Shown here: piece by piece, positions 1-11,019 of the stretch | Numbering within the stretch: the stretch's first letter is position 1 | How the letters are laid out: every line of letters starts with the position of its first letter | DNA from: Ceratodon purpureus | Taxonomy: Eukaryota > Streptophyta > Bryopsida > Pseudoditrichales > Ditrichaceae | Assembly: GCA_014871385.1 (NCBI GenBank) | Contig: CM026426.1 | Coordinates: 97,676,861-97,740,860 of the forward strand | Direction: 5' to 3' | Length of the DNA: 64,000 nucleotides | Translations under genes and position numbers: made by a program | The notes under the pieces: generated by a model | Told to the model about the DNA's origin: nothing | The model's database searches: none | What the model saw: only the letters and a program-made list of their open reading frames with translations

Positions 1-2256
1 ACTCCATTCGGTTGGTTAACGGGTTCAGTGCGTGGCATGTCACCACCAACATTGTCCACGGGTAACTCCTGATACTCATCATCCATAGTAGCAGGAGTAT
101 AATGAACTCCACCGTCGTCACCATCGCCTTCATTATCTACAACTCCGTCGTGGAATCCTTCATCTCCATCATCATCACATACGTCTTCATCGTACATGGC
201 TGGAACTTCTTCATCCGAGTCTTCGGAGAACGGTTGGTTCTCGTACCAAAGAACAGGATCCGCTCCACGTCGTTCTCGAAGGAGCTTACTGTTCGTGTAA
301 ATGTACACCAAGTCCTCTGCCTTCTTCACGGCCAATCGGTTGGGAACCTTACTGTGAACAAAGGAATACATGCTCCAATTTCGCTCACATGATGATGCCG
401 AGCATGTTAACGAAAGGATGCGCTTTGCTATCAAGGGCAACGCATCGCCCCTAACCCGCTGCCACCATTGATGAGGTAGCATCTTGGTCTGCCGAATGTT
501 TGGGGCCTCCAAAGGGCTGAATGGACCGGTGCGTTCCTCAAACTGTGTTAGCTCGAACAACACAGTATCGTGGTCCAGTTTAAGGGACTCACTCAAATGA
601 ATTAGCACTTGCAGGAGTGCACGCTTTGCAGCACTGCAGCACTCAATAGCTTGTGGCTCTCCGGGAAAATGTAGGGATTCAAAATGGCGCCTGCGTAATG
701 GAGATCTGTCGTAACATCATCTTCCATCTCTTCGTAAAATGTTTCTCAAAGCGCCCTGCTATAGCGGGGTCTAGGAAAAAAGGGTCACCCCGTAGACGGA
801 ACACATGCTTCTTCAAATTATTCATGGCCAACCATGCCCTCCCCATTGCTGGTGTTTGTCCATCAAAGGTCTTCAAGGTCACAACAGCCGGCTTCATAAC
901 ATGCATAAGATCCTCACAACGTAACCAAAATGTCTCATCGAGAATGGTACTCCGTACTTGACATGCTAAGGCGTGAGCTCGATACCCGTTTGACCGATTG
1001 AATAAAGTACCCACATATTCGTCCCATTTCGGATTGGCTACCACCTGGATTAGTGCCGCCCTCAGTTCAAGCAATCGAACAATCATCAAGTACTGGCATC
1101 CAAATCTTGTCTCCGCTGGTAACAACAAAGACAACTTTGGGCTGAATTGGCGAAACAAAGCCATGGTGACATGACGGCGACGTATAAAATTCGGTATGCG
1201 TTTTGCCAAGACAATCAGCTCTTTGAAGGTTGCTTCCTTCCCCCAATCTTCTAGTAAGAGGTCCATGATGTGAGCTGCACAACCTTGCTTGTAAATGTGT
1301 GGATAAGCTTCTACCACCTGGTCCATGGCTCCCAACATCGCACTAGCATTGTCAGAGCAAATCTGTACCACATTCTGCGGTCCAACTTCTTTGATGTACT
1401 CTTTCAATTTCCCAGCTATGTACGCTTTTGATTTCTTGTACCCCGTTGTATCAATGGAACCCAGGAATATATCTCCTGCTGGACACACAAGCATGACATT
1501 CATCAACGGCCGACAAACAACGTTGTCCCATCCATCCAAGCAAATAGTTGCCCCATACAAGCTAATACACTGCTTCGTTTTGTCCTCTATTTTCATCTTG
1601 AGAAGCTGCTTTGTTGGCTGGATGTGCTTGGTTTGCATTGCGTTGTACGCTGGTGGACGGTAGACAAAACCTGCTTTCGAGGTTGCCTCCACAGCTGCGA
1701 TGAAAGATTGATGTCTAACCACATTGAAAGGCACATTCGCTTCGTAAAAAAAGGACGCCCATTTCTCATCCAATTCATTGCGCTTTCCAATCTGATAGGC
1801 CTCGGTAAAACTTTGTTGCCGCATAGATCTTGGTGTACATGAATCGCCTCTGCTTAGAGGCGGAGTTGACTGAGACGGTTCAACTTGAGAAATCCTCTCC
1901 TCTTGGACCTCCTCCGTTCTTTGAGGCACTTCCGTAGATTGCTCAGCAGGCATAGATTGGCTAGAACATGGTGCCAAGTGTGCCTCGCCATCACCACCGT
2001 CAGTGCCGTAGATCTCCGCATGTGTCATTCTTTTTGGTATTACATTACCACAATTGGCAAAGCGCCTAAATACGGCGGTAGGGGCCTTGGTACAATGACT
2101 CTTGCTTGAACCTTCACCCCATCCATAGTGCTTCATAGCTCTTTGTTGTTTATAACGAAAAGTGAAATTGCACCACACACATTTAACATGGTCCTTATCA
2201 ATGAACGTCCACCACGGAGGCCACTCAGCCGTCGACTGACGCTGTTGACCTGCCAT
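1..2256 (-). pseudogene. hAT-family transposase (BED finger, DUF659, hAT C-terminal region), frameshifted and cut by the window edge
   Basis: Cut-and-paste DNA transposase of the plant hAT class. The ATG at 2256 opens a 525-codon frame. A BED-type zinc finger is visible near residues 12-44 (Cys26, Cys29, His43 after a WW pair). The DUF659 core follows, with the block CLDGWDNV, then CSDNASAMLGAM and GCAAHIMDLLLEDWGKE, which carry acidic residues of the RNase H-like fold. The frame stops at 679-681, but homology to the copy at 42-44 kb continues after two single-base shifts, near 681 and near 605. It then runs open to the window start through the hAT dimerisation block SSCERNWSMYSFVHSKV and an acidic tail. 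A TATA box and a GC-motif array lie upstream. The two shifts and the missing end make it a probable pseudogene. Its closest relative in the window is the truncated copy at 49.4-50.8 kb. Confidence 0.85.
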
Positions 2257-2453
2257 TCTTCGTGTCTCTCAAAAAGTACAATGATCTCCTCTCTGCAAGT
2301 GTTTGTATGACACATGTGAGAAAAAAATGGTATGTGTAGACATCAACCACAGGCCAATGTGATGCACATAGTCTCAAGCAAGGAGCCCACAAGGAGTTCC
2401 GGGACTAGAGGCCATGATTTCAAATGAAATTAGGCTTGGCCTAAGTTGGTGGC

Positions 2454-2460
2454 ATTTATA
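2454..2460 (-). promoter_or_regulatory. TATA box of the hAT gene
   Basis: On the minus strand the sequence reads TATAAAT. It sits about 200 bases before the ATG at 2256 and directly beside the GC-motif array. The same array-TATA-gene order recurs at other genes of these families in the window. Confidence 0.5.
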
Positions 2461-2467
2461 CTCGTGA

Positions 2468-2635
2468 GGGGGGGGGGGGGGGCGCGAGCTTCTCCAGGGG
2501 GGGGCGCGAGCTTCTCCAGGGGGGGGGGGGGGGGGGGGGGTGCGAGCTTCTCAGAGGGGGGGCGCGACCTACTGCAAGGGGGGGCGCGAGCTTCTGGAAG
2601 GGAGGGGGGCGCGAGCTTCTGTAAGGGGGGGAGGC
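2468..2635. repeat. GGGCGCGAGC motif array with long G runs
   Basis: About six units share the core GGGCGCGAGCTTCT and are separated by G runs of up to about 20 bases. The array lies immediately upstream of the TATA box of the hAT gene. The core is the reverse complement of GCTCGCGCCC, which builds the arrays at 4.6, 5.6 and 8.8 kb. It is likely a promoter or subterminal protein-binding array (inference). The long G runs could fold as G-quadruplexes and are prone to assembly error. Confidence 0.75.
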
Positions 2636-2785
2636 ACCCTTGTACAAGGGGCAGTCCCGGTGAATGGGCCATACAGTTTTTTAATTTTTTTTTAAAAACA
2701 TTTTTTCATTCCATTACAAAACCAACAATAGCATTTCATGTTCCACCGAGGCACGTATACGCCGAAAAAATGATTTATTAAAATA

Positions 2786-4428
2786 TTAGAAATGTGCAAA
2801 CAAGGCCACATAGGCAATCAAAATGTTCCAAACGTAAATCACTATGGAACTACAATGTGTATCTAAAACAACCATTGGGAGCTTGGAAGTTGTAAGGGGG
2901 GTCATCAAATCATTCACAACTTTTGCAAGTGAAAGCCTCTTTGCAGGATCTTCGTTAACCAAGCCATCCAACTTTGATGAGAATACAATCTTTGAGATTG
3001 AATCCTTGAAGAGTTCTGGGCATTCTTCTTCTCTCCATATCTTCTTTGCCAAATGGCCTACCAAAAATGCATCAGATTGCGTTGTACATGGATGCATCCT
3101 CTTCATGCGCTCCAAATTGCGTTCCTCATCATCTTTGTCGCCATATAAAAAGAACAACTCCGGTGCAACTCCTACCCTCCTCTCCTTTATTCGTACAAGA
3201 TCATCGGGGTTCCTCACACCATAAGGGGAGGCCTTCTTCTCAATGACTCTGCTTGCCATACCCAATCGCACACACCAATATATACTTTATCCTTGTCATG
3301 AGGTGGAAAGTGGAGTAGAATGTTGGATTGCGTTAAGTCGTTGTGGAGGATTTCAGCCTTATGGACTATGTCCATAACGTACCGAGGAATGTTGGCATGG
3401 AGTCTCATCTTCTTTCGATAAGCAACAATTCTTTGGCACTCTTCCATGGGCATTTCCCTCGACTTCAAAATTTCTTTGTAATTTGTTGCCTCGGTTGCCT
3501 TCTCATTTAATTTGAGGAAGTTGCGGAGGCAATCTCCATTCCACCACAGGGTATAAGCTTCCATGGTCTTGGAGTGAATGGCCCAAAATTTTATCACACC
3601 CGGATGCTCTACGAGGTTAACCGTGGCCTCAATCGCCCGTTGCTCTCGCTGCTCCACTTCAGTTTTAGCCTTGGAAAGTTTTCCCGCAAATTCGATGTGA
3701 ATTGGAATACGCTTCATATTGGCTATTCGCACTTTTCGCACTTTGCCATACCCCCCCTCGGCATTGAAGCCAGATAATGGCACAACTTTGGCCGTAACCG
3801 AAATCCATATCAGTGAACCATACATGTGTGCTTCCAATGCTTAATTCAACGCTTGCTCATTCCAAGGCATAATCTTTGTTTTCCCCTTGGAACATCTCTG
3901 ACATGCCTCTTGAACCGCTGTCAGTTTCTGAATAAACACTCTGTCTTGGTTGCTCCATTCTTCGCCTTGTGGTTTCTTCACATGTGATTCAAACACATGA
4001 ATGATATTTGTCGTAGCACTACTCACTTGTTGTGTCAACCACTTAGGGCTGTGAAAATACTTCGTCTTGCAATCCATGTAGAACTCTGATCCTTCCAATG
4101 CGCTCCAAAATTCCCTTTCCAAATCACGTTGGAGGTTGTAGATACCATTCTCTCCTTGATCAAGGTACATTGCCTTCATTATTCGTATGGTACAGGCCCT
4201 GTAGTACTCGACGGTCACCTTCCTGATGAAATGCGTATACTCCAATGGTGGATAACCATCATCCTTCTCGTGCGCCGCAATACTCTTCTTCTTTTTACCC
4301 TTCGAGCTAGATGAAGGAGTAGAACCAGTAGAACCATGAGGTCTTACACTACTCATAGGGTCCACCGCATCTGGAGCATCCAAGTCCTCATAGATAGGCC
4401 GCTTGCCGGAGCCTTGTCTAGAAGACAT
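2786..4428 (-). pseudogene. Non-RD protein-kinase-like gene with novel N-terminal domain
   Basis: The ATG at 4428 begins a Ser/Lys-rich segment (residues about 1-70), then an alpha-helical N-terminal domain that resembles the one in the kinase gene at 28.7-30.6 kb. An in-frame TAA at 3841-3843 (codon 196) interrupts it. The same frame then continues through a kinase N-lobe: glycine loop GGYGKV, lysine in EFAGK, the block TLWWNGDCLRNF, the catalytic loop HNDLTQSNILL and the magnesium motif CDWG. At the CDWG motif one G is missing (GGG where four are needed), so the C-lobe continues in another frame to 2786 (GVAPELFFLYG, DPAKRLSL). The catalytic Asp follows His-Asn instead of His-Arg, so the family is non-RD. 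With a stop and a frameshift this copy is probably inactive. An intron across the stop is possible but I saw no good splice sites. Confidence 0.75.
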
Positions 4429-4597
4429 CGCAAAGTAAATCTCTGAAAAAAAATCAACAACTCCCCCCCTCCCCCCCCCCCCCCCCCCCCCCAATGAAGA
4501 CTTCCCTCATAAGCAGTTCCAAGCAAGGCATGTTTTCACACGTCAGGACAAGGAGCCGCTGTGGAAAGGAGTGAGGGGGGCGAGAGATTCTCCCCAC

Positions 4598-4605
4598 CTT
4601 ATATA
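4598..4605 (-). promoter_or_regulatory. TATA box of the kinase-like gene
   Basis: The minus strand reads GACTATATAAGG, 170 bases before the ATG at 4428 and directly next to the motif array at 4616. The same GACTATATAAG string occurs at 5813-5822 in front of the divergent RING gene. The two genes therefore have matched promoters facing outward from a shared 1-kb spacer. Confidence 0.6.
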
Positions 4606-4615
4606 GTCCCCCCAC

Positions 4616-4761
4616 GGACCCGCTCGCGCCCCCCCTTGAACCCGCTCGCGCCCACCCTTAAATCCGCTCGCCCCCCCCTGTACCCGCTCGCGCCCCTAAA
4701 CCCGCTCGCGCCCCTACCCGTCCGCGCCCCCTTGACCCGTTCGCGCCCCTTCGGACACGCT

Positions 4762-4792
<31 letters not shown>

Positions 4793-4797
4793 CCCAC
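4616..4797. repeat. ACCCGCTCGCGCCCC motif array
   Basis: About eight imperfect units of ACCCGCTCGCGCCCC, 15-22 bases apart, end in a run of about 25 C. The array lies upstream of the kinase-like gene, and its orientation relative to that gene is opposite to the array in front of the hAT gene. Orientation therefore does not seem to matter. Confidence 0.8.
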
Positions 4798-4799
4798 CT

Positions 4800-5585
4800 T
4801 TTGTTTTACAACTTCTTTTTTTATTTTCTTTTTTTCTTCTGAAAATAGTCGAATCTCTACACTACTTTCTAAGAGAAAAAAATACAATAAATACTTAAAA
4901 AAACAAATTAAAAATAGAAACTCTGGGGCTTTTATACATGCACAACCTCTCATTCAGCTCTCTTCCACTCCATGCTATTGATTTAATTTTATTCCGTTTA
5001 TCTCCCAAACCAATTGCATCAAGCCCCTTCCCAACGGTTCTTTATATTTTTAATTATATGTTAGAGCATTGTAGGATCCGTATGTACAATGAAATATATA
5101 GATTGTTTTTTTAAACTCTAATCCAACTGTCTTCCACTCCGTGCTATTGATTTTATTTTATTCCCTTTATTTCTTATAATGTTTTATCTTTTTTAGTTTT
5201 CCACATCTCTTCTAATATTAATGTACTATTTTTTTGTGGTCAACATTATATTATTCATTGTGCATTAGATCATTATTCCGTTATGGCGTAACTCAGTTTC
5301 TAATCATCATGAGATTTATTCATCTTGATAACTTTTTTCATCCCATGTTATTCATCCCTTTTTATCCCGAGTCTCTTATTATAGTCATGATTTTTTTTAT
5401 ATAATTTGATATCTCATCCCCAAATTATTCAAATCAGTATTCCTTATATATTATTTCTTTGTAATATTTTTTTATTTTTTTTTATTTTTGAGACAAATGG
5501 TGAAAAAAATCCATTGCATTTCTTTGTATTATTGTCTTCCAACCTTCTTCAATGCTACTCCTAAGATTACAAAAGATTTTTTTAA
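4800..5585. other. AT-rich spacer, no gene seen
   Basis: An AT-rich, T-tract-rich spacer lies between the two divergent array promoters. I see no open frame with coding character. Two short stretches containing CTCTTCCACTCC-type sequence are partly repeated (around 4960 and 5125). Confidence 0.5.
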
Positions 5586-5589
5586 GGTC

Positions 5590-5812
5590 CAGACCCTCTC
5601 GCGCCCACCCCTGGACCCGCTCGCGCCCCCCCGATACCCGCTCGCGCACCCCTCTGAACCCGCTCGCGCCCATCCAAACCCGCTCGCGCCTCCCCCCCCC
5701 CCCCCCCCCTAAGCTGCTCGCGCCCCCCTCCCCCCCCCCCCCCCCAACCCATGCGCGCCCCCCCTAAACCCGGGCGCGCCCCCCCTGAACCCGCTCCCCC
5801 CCCCCCCCCTTG
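5590..5812. repeat. ACCCGCTCGCGCCCC motif array
   Basis: Nine or ten units of the same motif as at 4.6 kb are present, with long C runs between some of them. The array ends three bases before the TATA box of the RING gene. It is the mirror partner of the 4616-4797 array. Confidence 0.8.
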
Positions 5813-5814
5813 AC

Positions 5815-5822
5815 TATATAAG
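5815..5822 (+). promoter_or_regulatory. TATA box of the coiled-coil/RING gene
   Basis: GACTATATAAG lies right after the motif array and 340 bases before the ATG at 6156. It is nearly identical to the TATA box of the divergent kinase-like gene. Confidence 0.6.
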
Positions 5823-5877
5823 TGAAGGGGGCGCCCTCCCCCCCCCCACTTTTTAAGCTCCACCTTGGCACTCAGGC

Positions 5878-6038
5878 CTTGAACTACCTCGCGGTGGCTT
5901 ATTGCTGAGTACTTGGGTGGGGTCTACAGTATTTTGACAACGCCACGTACCTCTTTCAACCGTATTTTGTACGCTCATCCGGGAATTTGGGCCCTAAACT
6001 ACCTCACGGTGGCTTATTGCTGAATACTTGGGTGGGCC
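5878..6038. repeat. Direct repeat of about 43 bp in the leader
   Basis: A block containing ACTACCTCGCGGTGGCTTAT and then TGCTGAGTACTTGGGTGGG at about 5882-5925 is repeated with few changes at about 5998-6040. Both copies lie between TATA box and ATG, so they would be in the 5' leader or a leader intron. Confidence 0.65.
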
Positions 6039-6155
6039 ACAAAGTATAGTTAGAATACCATAATCAACCACGTAGGAAATTTGTAAAATCAATTAGGGGA
6101 AGTTTTGAGGAGTTGGTGTGTTTTTTAATACACAAAACTTTACCAGTACACCACG

Positions 6156-8534
6156 ATGGAGGGAAATCCAGCTCCGGCGGCGGAAACGCCACTCACCAAG
6201 GCGGAAAAGAAAAAAATAAGAGATCGTGAACGGAAGCGTGGTGGTAAGAAGATGAAGAAGCGGCTTCATGTGTTGAACAACCCGACGAAGTTGGCATTCA
6301 GAGGTTGGCAAGATGAGCCGGAACCGTGGAAATATTCCACATGCGAGGAATTCATTGAGTGGTGTCACATCACAAAAATATTTCCACACGATCGGCACAG
6401 AAATCACAGGATCTCTGACAAGGCTAACCTCTATTATTGCTTGAATGCGGAGTTTGTTGAACGTTCTATACAAGTTTACCAGAATCTATACAAGCAATCT
6501 TGTGTCGAACGCAATGAAGTACCATTGTTCATTTGCAGAATGGTGTATGCTGAGGTGGTGCTTCACAAAGTGGTGGATTGGTCCACCATCAAATCCACGA
6601 CGAGTGTTAGGGCGCCGACAGAGCGTGACATTCCCAAACAAAGGAAATACGCAGATGGTGGCCTTGGGAAAAGAATGAAGGTAAAAACACAAGTGCCGGA
6701 GCCTGCTACAGCAGAGTCAGAACCAGATTCTGATTCCGATGGTCGTCGTGGAGAAAGAGTGCCACGTAGAATTGCAGCACCAGCAAATATGGCTGTAGAG
6801 CCTCCAATGAACCATCCAGCGGACGTCATAGAACCTCACGACGATGCGAACATCATCTTTGTGGAAAACGATCCGAATACGGCAGCTAATTTGGAGGTGG
6901 TCGGAACTGAACCTACAATGGTTCTTGGCATGCCGGTTGTAGTTAGAAATGACCAGTCTAACCAAACCGAGGAGGTCGGGGAGTTGCAATTACAGGTTAT
7001 AGAAAAGGATGGCTTCATTGCACAGTTACAAGAGACCATCCGAAAACTACAATTGGAATCAGCAGCAAAAGATGCAGTAATATCAGATTTGCGCAATCAA
7101 TTGCAAGAACGAGAAAGACCTCAGTCTTCTCAAGCCAATGATATACCTGTAGTTCAGGATCCAATGTTGGTGGATGAATCTTACATCAACAACACAGTTG
7201 ATGTTGCAACGGCCGGTGTGTTGGAGAATATTTCCACACCAGCAAAACGACGACGAGTTGGAGTGATATTGCCTCCACCAGCTCCATACCCACGACCCTA
7301 TGTGGACATTGATGGACCATTAAGTCAAGATTCCTTGTCATTTCCACCCAATGCTCTAACATGAGAAGTGGAGACATTGATGAGAGCCAATAATGAATTG
7401 CGCCTCCTTGTTTCTAAGTTCGCTAAAGCATACTACGAGTGGAAAGTGGCAACCATTCTCAGCGTTGATCGCGGTCGCCAAATTGCATTAAAGTTCAAGA
7501 AGATCGACGAATCGTACTTGCAACACAACAGACGAAGGGATTTTGGCCTCACTTCATGGATTAACGCAGATGATATGTATCCAGATGACATGCCAATGCA
7601 AGAATTGAATCCTAAACTCATAGATTGGGCCCAGTTGGATTTCGATGTGGAGAACGCAACTTCGTGCCATGATCTTCAAATGAAGGAAGGAGTTGAAAGC
7701 AGAAAGCTTTGGCCAAATCCTCAACCGTGGGTGATGGATGGTGTAAAACAATGTATGGTATGTCTAAACACATTTGGTCCTTAGGGTGGATGGGCAGTTG
7801 GATCATGTACCCACATGTTCCATCCAATGTGTTTAATTAACATTTTTTTGGTTAGGAGATTTTGCCGGATGTGCAAATCCCCGTTCCATGAACGCTTGTA
7901 CGAGGTTTTTGGACTCACTCCATACATGCCACCAAGTCATGAGAGAAATCCCGAAAACACACCAGGTGAAGAGTACCGCAACATGTGGGGGGAAGATTTG
8001 ATTTGGAGTTGGCGGGCCCAGACTCACTCGGTCTTCAAGAGCAATGTAAGTGACGAGTTGGGGTGGGAGAATGACCCCAATCAGATTGTGAGGGTGGCAA
8101 AGAAGATAATTGGATCAAAGAAGGAGGACCAAGGGAAACGAAATTTTTTCTATCAGACTTTGAATGGATACTGGGATGCGAAGAATAAGAAGTTCCAACT
8201 TGGTACGCATCCAAAAGGCCTCATATGGAACAAGGAGGGGGAATTGGTTACAGACCTTGAAGGTTACAACACTCTGACCGCCCAAGATGCAGTCCAAATG
8301 TCTCTTTCGGAGTGGAAGTATATTTTCAAAAATGAAGCTGTTGACTTTCTTCTGGAGGAACACTCTCCACAGACATTGCGTACATTGAGAGAATTGAGGA
8401 ACTTGCAAATTTTGCGTTCTTTCAGTGAAACCGATGGCCCATTCCAGCGGACACGGACGAGAGCCAGGCGCACCTTGACGCTGGACGATGGAGCGGGACC
8501 AAGTGGCACAGCGGGAGTAGATGCAGATGAATAG
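6156..8534 (+). pseudogene. Coiled-coil/RING-H2 protein of the recurring gene set, two in-frame stops
   Basis: A 793-codon reading frame starts at ATG 6156 and is broken only by TGA at 7362-7364 and TAG at 7782-7784, both in frame. Order of parts: basic start; unrecognised N-terminal domain (about residues 30-145) ending in KVVDWSTIK; acidic linker; coiled coil (about 265-325); a block with KFAKAYYEWKVATILSVDR (about 415-475); a RING-H2-like finger from about 533 with CMVC, then SCTHMFHPMC, then CRMC; and a C-terminal domain with a basic tail. The TAG replaces a Glu that is kept in both other copies (GPEG, GLEG). A RING-H2 suggests ubiquitin ligase activity (family knowledge). Cellular target unknown. 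The kinase-like gene is divergent from the same spacer, which suggests joint function or joint mobility. Confidence 0.75.
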
Positions 8535-8805
8535 GAATAGTTACAACTTAGTACTAAGTGACTAGTTTTTGTATACTACAGTTTTTGTAATGTTTTGGTT
8601 TGAATTGGTAATGAAATGCTTTTATTTTCATAAATGTATACAACATTGCAAAGTCCATGTATTTTGGCTCACGAGTATCTCATTTTTTCTATGCTGAATT
8701 TACACATTTGTCACTGCGCTTAGCCCCAATATATTATTCTGATGGAAATGTTAGGTTTTTTTTCATTGTCAAAAATTTACTATATCTACAAAATGGGCCG
8801 CACAA

Positions 8806-8910
8806 AGAACCCGCTCGCGCCCCCCACTGAACCCGCTCGCGCCCCCCCTTGAACCCGCTCGCGCCCCCCCTGTACCCGCTCTGGCCCCCCCTACACATGC
8901 TGGCACCCCT
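8806..8910. repeat. ACCCGCTCGCGCCCC motif array, no gene attached
   Basis: Four to five units of the same motif follow the RING gene. The last units drift to CTGGC-type sequence. No TATA box or open frame follows on either side. It may be a relic promoter or the right end of the first gene group. Confidence 0.65.
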
Positions 8911-9029
8911 TTTGCATATGTGGAATTCCCCGTCATCGTTCGTTGTCCATGTCATCAATATGTTTCCCCTATAGGTAAGTTGTAAAAAAAAAAAACTAAC
9001 TTAGTAATTTTCCTCCTCCCCTCAATGTC

Positions 9030-9115
9030 CGATTATGTCCGGGGACCGACCGGTCCGTCTGTCCGTCCGTCTGTCCGTCCATGTTCGGAAATTTTGCCCA
9101 TGTCCGTCCGATAAG
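9030..9115. repeat. GTCC/GTCT tetranucleotide-like tract
   Basis: A short tract of GTCCGTCT units with several nearby ATGTCCG words. Simple-sequence repeat, no gene. Confidence 0.6.
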
Positions 9116-9143
9116 ACAACCCTGTACGTTACAATACACTACC

Positions 9144-9470
9144 TCACTTCAGAGCACTTACATCCGACCAGTGATTAATTCCAGCTGCTTCAGCTGCTCT
9201 TCTCTCTTCATAAATCTTCATTATGGCATCTCTATTAGATCTCGAACTTCCACGTGGCATGGAACCCTCTACTCGAACTTTCGATGGTATTCCAGTCATG
9301 GAGCATCGTCCTGGGAATTTTGAGAATGTGTTACCATAGAAGCTAGCATTCACGTTGGCATAAGCATGAACAATATTATGTGGAATGATTGTCTTCTTGG
9401 GCATGTGTGGCCAGCTGTTGACGACACCCACTTCTAGTTCTGAAGGTAAGGAATAGTCCATTGCCGGCAA
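9144..9470 (-). CDS. Unrecognised open frame
   Basis: 108 codons without a family I recognise. Composition is mixed rather than repeat-like, and it lies downstream of, and on the same strand as, the FCP1-like gene at 10.2-11.0 kb. It could therefore be a further exon of that gene. No supporting splice site was convincing. Low certainty that it is coding. Confidence 0.2.
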   Translation of the reverse strand: MPAMDYSLPSELEVGVVNSWPHMPKKTIIPHNIVHAYANVNASFYGNTFSKFPGRCSMTGIPSKVRVEGSMPRGSSRSNRDAIMKIYEERRAAEAAGINHWSDVSALK

Positions 9471-10150
9471 AACAAATCATTCACAGACGTTGTGAGGTGC
9501 CCTCCGAATGATATGATTTGTATCTCGAGGACAGAAACATACGTCTTTGTCTCTAAAGCCCTACCAAATTCCAACAAACTGTCAAAGTCTGCTCATGGTA
9601 GATGACACTTTACACTTAGAAAAAAAAAATCTTTCAAAATTTATTCCAAGAAGTATTTATCAACTCCCATAGTCACAGGTGCCTCTAATTAAAATATTTG
9701 TAATCTTCAAAAGTACTCACAGGTCCACTGCCATATTTGACTAAATCACTATTGCAGAACAAGTTATTCGAACCCAAATGCTCAAACAACTTGATAGCCA
9801 TGTCCTCTAGGGCCTGAAAACGGTGTGTGTCGTGCTGATCTACTAATCAATGTCTGCAGAGTACCCACGTCTCCATCGTTGATGACATTAGTAACCAAGA
9901 CTACATGCACTCCCCGCAACATACACATATGAAAACCACGTCTCCATAATGTACCTGAATAAAATAATCTCTAGTAATTCATTTGAGTGACTTCCTGTAG
10001 TAGTAACCAATAACCTAATTGAAACATCGGGCACAACATCAACATACAACCAAGACGAAAACGTGCTCATCCAATTTTACTTCATGATGAACCTTAAAAT
10101 CCAAGGAAGAGGAAAAACGTCAAACGATCAAGACCCCAATGTTTGCCATG
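9471..10150. other. No gene seen
   Basis: I see no long frame, RNA gene or repeat here. Short minus-strand coding-like pieces could be remnants of the neighbouring FCP1-like gene. Confidence 0.4.
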
Positions 10151-10165
10151 TTTAAAGTGATCACC

Positions 10166-11014
10166 TTAATCTTTTCCCTTAAAATGAACGTTCTTACAAC
10201 CACTACGAACTAGCACGGGGACACTCGGCCTGATGAACCTAGTGAACGGTTCTAGTGACTTAGAAATACGACCATTTCTGGAAATTGAGTCTTGCCCAAT
10301 CGACCTACATCCTTCAGGATCCACGAAGAGAGCATCCACAAATTCCGGGACTGACAGGACGTCCTGACTCAAACTCAAGAGTATCTTGAGATCTTTCAGA
10401 ATATCGCTGTGAGGATCATTCGAGCTTCGCCAAGGGTGAGGATGAACGCAATTATTTGGCAGATTAAGATAACACTTCAACGAGCTATCATCAACGATCA
10501 CCGTGTTCTCGGACCATGACACGAAGAGACTACTATCTATGTGCCATTGAGATTACCAACAGAGGGGAAGTTCTCTAAAAAACTCCTCGTGCAATGCATC
10601 CTCGGACCTATACATTAAATTCTTCTCCCCGTGCTTCAAGGTTGTGCAATACTCTTGAGTGAGAAGAAACATAGGCTGGCACTTCCCAAACAACCAAGAG
10701 ACTATGGGCGCTGCCATATCCTTTGCCATGCATGTCCAGACCCCTACATGTGCCATGGACGACAACTTCTGTAAAAACAGATGGACATTCGGACGGGCAG
10801 TTACTAGCCTATACGTCTCCCTTGACGACGCTTTGATAAGAGCTGGCTTCTCGTATTGAATATCCTCCTGTATGTTCACATATGTGTCTGCCGAAATAGC
10901 GTCCTTTAAGCGGACAAACGCAATATTGCACAGGACATGGTTTACATTGAGTATGATCAACCTTGTTTTATTAAACCCGGACAGGACCTTTTGAATCTTT
11001 AAAGCATCTCCCAA
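10166..11014 (-). pseudogene. FCP1/NIF-type HAD phosphatase homolog, catalytic Asp pair lost
   Basis: The sequence matches the FCP1/NLI-interacting-factor fold. A hydrophobic strand (LIILNVNHVL) takes the place of the DxDx(T/V) nucleophile motif, then ARPNVHLFLQKL, then VGVWTCMAKDMAAPI, and later SENTVIVDDSSLK, which is the conserved C-terminal Asp-Asp motif. Both Asp of the first motif read Asn, so the protein would be a pseudophosphatase. The exon probably starts after an AG at about 11016, since no ATG precedes it. An in-frame TAA at 10553-10555 splits the gene, but the frame is otherwise kept. A second, diverged copy lies at 12.5-13.4 kb on the same strand. Confidence 0.65.
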
Positions 11015-11019
11015 GCTAT

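Noticed and set aside
2446-5863. Open frames rich in Pro-Pro, Gly-Gly or Ala-Arg across the GC arrays (2430-2781, 4561-4953, 5482-5863)
   Set aside because: They are produced by the motif arrays and homopolymer runs and exist on both strands at once.
7362-7784. Alternative genetic code with reassigned stop codons
   Set aside because: All three stop codons occur in frame, at places where other copies have Trp or Glu, and intact frames end in the same codons. Nonsense mutation explains it better.
8806-8910. CRISPR-like repeat-spacer structure in the GC motif arrays
   Set aside because: Units are short, variable, irregularly spaced and sit at eukaryotic promoters. There are no spacers of constant length and no cas genes.
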